Below, piece after piece: positions 35,789 to 37,296 of a DNA stretch of 37,296 bases. Both the position numbers and the translations under genes were made by a program. Below the pieces are notes generated by a model. It saw only the letters and a list, made by a program, of their open reading frames with translations. It did no database searches and was not told the origin of the DNA. The DNA lies in assembly GCA_903889915.1 (NCBI GenBank), contig CAISZK010000269.1, forward strand, positions 1-37,296. The letters run 5' to 3'. Positions within the stretch are counted from its first letter, which is position 1, and each line of letters starts with the position of its first letter. The DNA is from an uncultured Bacteroidota bacterium (GTDB lineage: Bacteria > Bacteroidota > Bacteroidia > Bacteroidales > CG2-30-32-10).

Positions 35789-36178
35789 TTATTTTGCTCC
35801 TTTTTTCTTGGGGCGTTTGGTTCCGTATTTGGATCTGCTTTGATTGCGGCCTTCAACACCTGATGTATCCAGAGCGCCACGAATAACGTGATATCTTACA
35901 CCCGGAAGATCTTTTACCCTGCCACCTCTTATCATAACGATTGAGTGTTCCTGTAAGTTATGACCTTCACCAGGGATGTATGCATTTACTTCCTTCCCGG
36001 TTTTGGTAAGCCTTACTCTTGCCACTTTTCGCATAGCTGAGTTAGGTTTTTTTGGTGTAGTTGTATAAACTCTAACACACACACCACGCTTTTGAGGGCA
36101 GGAATCCAGTGCCGGAGACTTGCTCTTTTCTGCAATTTTACTGCGTCCTTTACGTACTAATTGTTGTATAGTTGGCAT
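35789..36178 (-). CDS. rpsL: 30S ribosomal protein S12
   Basis: 129 residues. [32 protein letters not shown] and [20 protein letters not shown] are intact. Both lysines whose substitution commonly gives streptomycin resistance (in TPKKPNSA and RVKDLPG) are the wild-type residues. S12 sits at the decoding centre. First gene of the 18.7-kb ribosomal cluster, preceded by a clear promoter. Confidence 0.98.
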   Translation of the reverse strand: MPTIQQLVRKGRSKIAEKSKSPALDSCPQKRGVCVRVYTTTPKKPNSAMRKVARVRLTKTGKEVNAYIPGEGHNLQEHSIVMIRGGRVKDLPGVRYHVIRGALDTSGVEGRNQSRSKYGTKRPKKKGAK

Positions 36179-36235
36179 AATATAAATAAGTTATGAATGC
36201 TGTTAAATCAAAATACCCATGAATTTTGGGGAGTG

Positions 36236-36266
36236 CAAAGGTACAAGTATATTTTACAATACCAAA
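36236..36266 (-). promoter_or_regulatory. Main promoter of the str-S10-spc-alpha cluster
   Basis: On the minus strand TTTG (36263-36266) and TACCTTTG (36236-36243) are separated by 19 bases, an excellent match to the Bacteroidota promoter. Transcription would start near 36229, giving a leader of about 50 bases before rpsL. Confidence 0.8.
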
Positions 36267-36387
36267 TGGTAATGTAAAATTCTTTTCAAAATCTTTATTT
36301 TTTTTGCGCTTCTTTTACTGTACCTTTAATATTTATTGTTTTTCAACTAGTTAAAAAACGATTAATTAATTTGAGAGGATTTGACGG

Positions 36388-36426
36388 CGGCAAAATTATA
36401 AATTTATCAACAACCGGCAAAATTAT
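36388..36426 (-). repeat. 12-bp direct repeat upstream of the str promoter
   Basis: CGGCAAAATTAT occurs twice, 27 bp apart. Each copy holds a minus-strand TAATTTTG. Confidence 0.6.
36391..36421 (-). promoter_or_regulatory. Possible second, upstream promoter of the str cluster
   Basis: On the minus strand TAATTTTG (36391-36398) is preceded at 19 bases by TTTG (36418-36421). The TTTG is part of a second copy of the same 12-bp word (see the direct repeat here). Tandem with the main promoter about 155 bases downstream. Confidence 0.45.
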
Positions 36427-36717
36427 TTTCATATTTTTTGAAAAAATCCTTATAAAAAGCAGGTAATAATTGGTGATAGCTATGAGAGGAGTAGGAATGT
36501 TATGAAATTTGAAGTAATGAAATGGGGAATTCGGAAATTAAAACGAAGTGTAGATGACGCTGATGCTACGGAAAAAATGGATTAACAATCCTGGGTATTA
36601 GTCTCATCTGTCAATCCCTACTTGTCCTGCTGAGGAATATTTTCTTTACGCTATGGTGTAAAGGAAATTCAACGATTTATAATGAAAGTTATGCTAAAAG
36701 AACCCGAAACAAACAGT

Positions 36718-37002
36718 TTACGCTGTGTGTTTCGTATTGCACAATGCTGCAAGGACGGACTTTAAAAGTTTTGCTGTGAGCTTATATTCCCTGTACTTAT
36801 TACCCATGACTTTCTTTACAAGTTTGTAATACTCAATTAACCTCAACTTAATGGGATCTTGTTTCTTTGTTTGTAATTTTGTGTAAATGAAAATGCTTTT
36901 AGCAATTTGGTCACGAATTTTATTAAAGATGTAATTTGAAATAGCGTTTGAAAGTTTCGGAAAAAGAAAATTAATGGCTTTCTTATAAAGCTTGTTTATC
37001 AA
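36718..37002 (-). CDS. Doubtful small ORF, hypothetical
   Basis: 94 codons from a TTG, very rich in Lys, Ile, Asn and Leu, as expected for any open frame in AT-rich DNA. The middle (KLRLIEYYKLVKKVMGNKYR) looks helical. No consensus promoter, signal peptide or known motif. It may be a remnant of a longer gene or chance. Kept only because no other frame competes here. Confidence 0.3.
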   Translation of the reverse strand: MINKLYKKAINFLFPKLSNAISNYIFNKIRDQIAKSIFIYTKLQTKKQDPIKLRLIEYYKLVKKVMGNKYREYKLTAKLLKSVLAALCNTKHTA

Positions 37003-37130
37003 TTGAAATTTTCCTTTTTAATAACCCTTTTATTTCGGCATCCTGATAATGAGGTATGATGATCTCAATAGCATTTGTCAGACACGATTTTAATACAGAC
37101 TTTGGTCAACATAATTTCAAATAAAACGTT

Positions 37131-37193
37131 ATGAAAAAAATATATTTTTCCTCTTTAATAATAATATCCTTCCTTATCCTGATTAATTCATAA
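37131..37193 (+). pseudogene. Truncated signal-peptide ORF, possible gene remnant
   Basis: Twenty codons read MKKIYFSSLIIISFLILINS and stop at TAA, immediately followed in frame by Thr-Gln-Lys. A Bacteroidota signal peptide often ends Ser-x-x-Gln, so the TAA could replace a CAA. The frame closes again at 37251-37253 (TGA) without resembling a mature protein. Either a decayed secreted-protein gene or chance. Confidence 0.3.
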
Positions 37194-37296
37194 ACTCAAA
37201 AAATGTTTTTGATAACTGAATTATTGGAACATTTTCTTATCATAACACTATTATTTTCTTGAAATTTTATTTTTCAAACACCATCTTAAGAAAATA

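Larger units (their letters stand above)
36179..36717. other. Intergenic region upstream of rpsL
   Basis: Holds the rpsL promoter, a possible second promoter and the direct repeat CGGCAAAATTAT (36388-36399 and 36415-36426). A 10-bp hairpin with one G-T pair lies near 36642-36668 (TTTTCTTTAC/GTAAAGGAAA). No convincing gene; a 27-codon frame at 36502-36585 is not supported. Confidence 0.6.

Noticed and set aside
36502-36585. 27-codon plus-strand ORF upstream of rpsL
   Set aside because: Too short, with no ribosome-binding or promoter support and no recognisable sequence.

Overview
The window looks like chromosomal DNA of a member of the Bacteroidota. It is AT-rich and its promoters are of the TTTG / TAnnTTTG type. 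Gene starts lack Shine-Dalgarno sequences. It encodes a surface protein with a type IX secretion C-terminal sorting domain, and its ribosomal gene order (secY-map-infA-rpmJ-rpsM-rpsK-rpsD-rpoA-rplQ, no tuf between fusA and rpsJ) is usual for that phylum. The genus cannot be read from the sequence.

Left part (about 1-5.2 kb): a terminator and a 1018-residue multidomain T9SS cargo on the minus strand; a toxin-antitoxin pair whose YoeB-like toxin is broken by a stop exactly at the catalytic glutamate codon; and a DMT-family exporter. Next (5.2-10 kb, plus strand) come rplU-rpmA with their own promoter and terminator, then serS followed by a lipoprotein and a large TPR protein. Then (10-15.7 kb) pyruvate kinase, an OsmC-family protein, ksgA, an Nramp metal transporter and a D-2-hydroxyacid dehydrogenase.

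Middle (15.65-17.4 kb): a 0.7-kb non-coding stretch holding an array of degenerate palindromes at a 21-bp period, a small secreted protein of unknown function, and a small protein with two zinc-ribbon motifs.

Right part (17.4-36.2 kb, all minus strand): one long str-S10-spc-alpha ribosomal cluster, from rpsL to rplQ, with fusA, secY, map, infA and rpoA. It starts at a strong promoter, possibly two in tandem, and ends at a clear terminator. Genes of the str, S10 and spc parts are tightly packed. Five consecutive junctions of the alpha part (rpmJ-rpsM-rpsK-rpsD-rpoA-rplQ) are instead filled with degenerate repeats kept in 7-bp register (or 14 and 10 bp), some folding into perfect inverted repeats. 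The right edge (36.2-37.3 kb) is poor in genes and holds one doubtful ORF and a signal-peptide-like remnant.

The most interesting material is non-coding: the 21-bp palindrome array, and the heptad-phased spacers in the alpha operon, which may belong to the same family of repeats (21 = 3 x 7). The best gene-level oddity is the nonsense-disrupted YoeB toxin beside an intact antitoxin.
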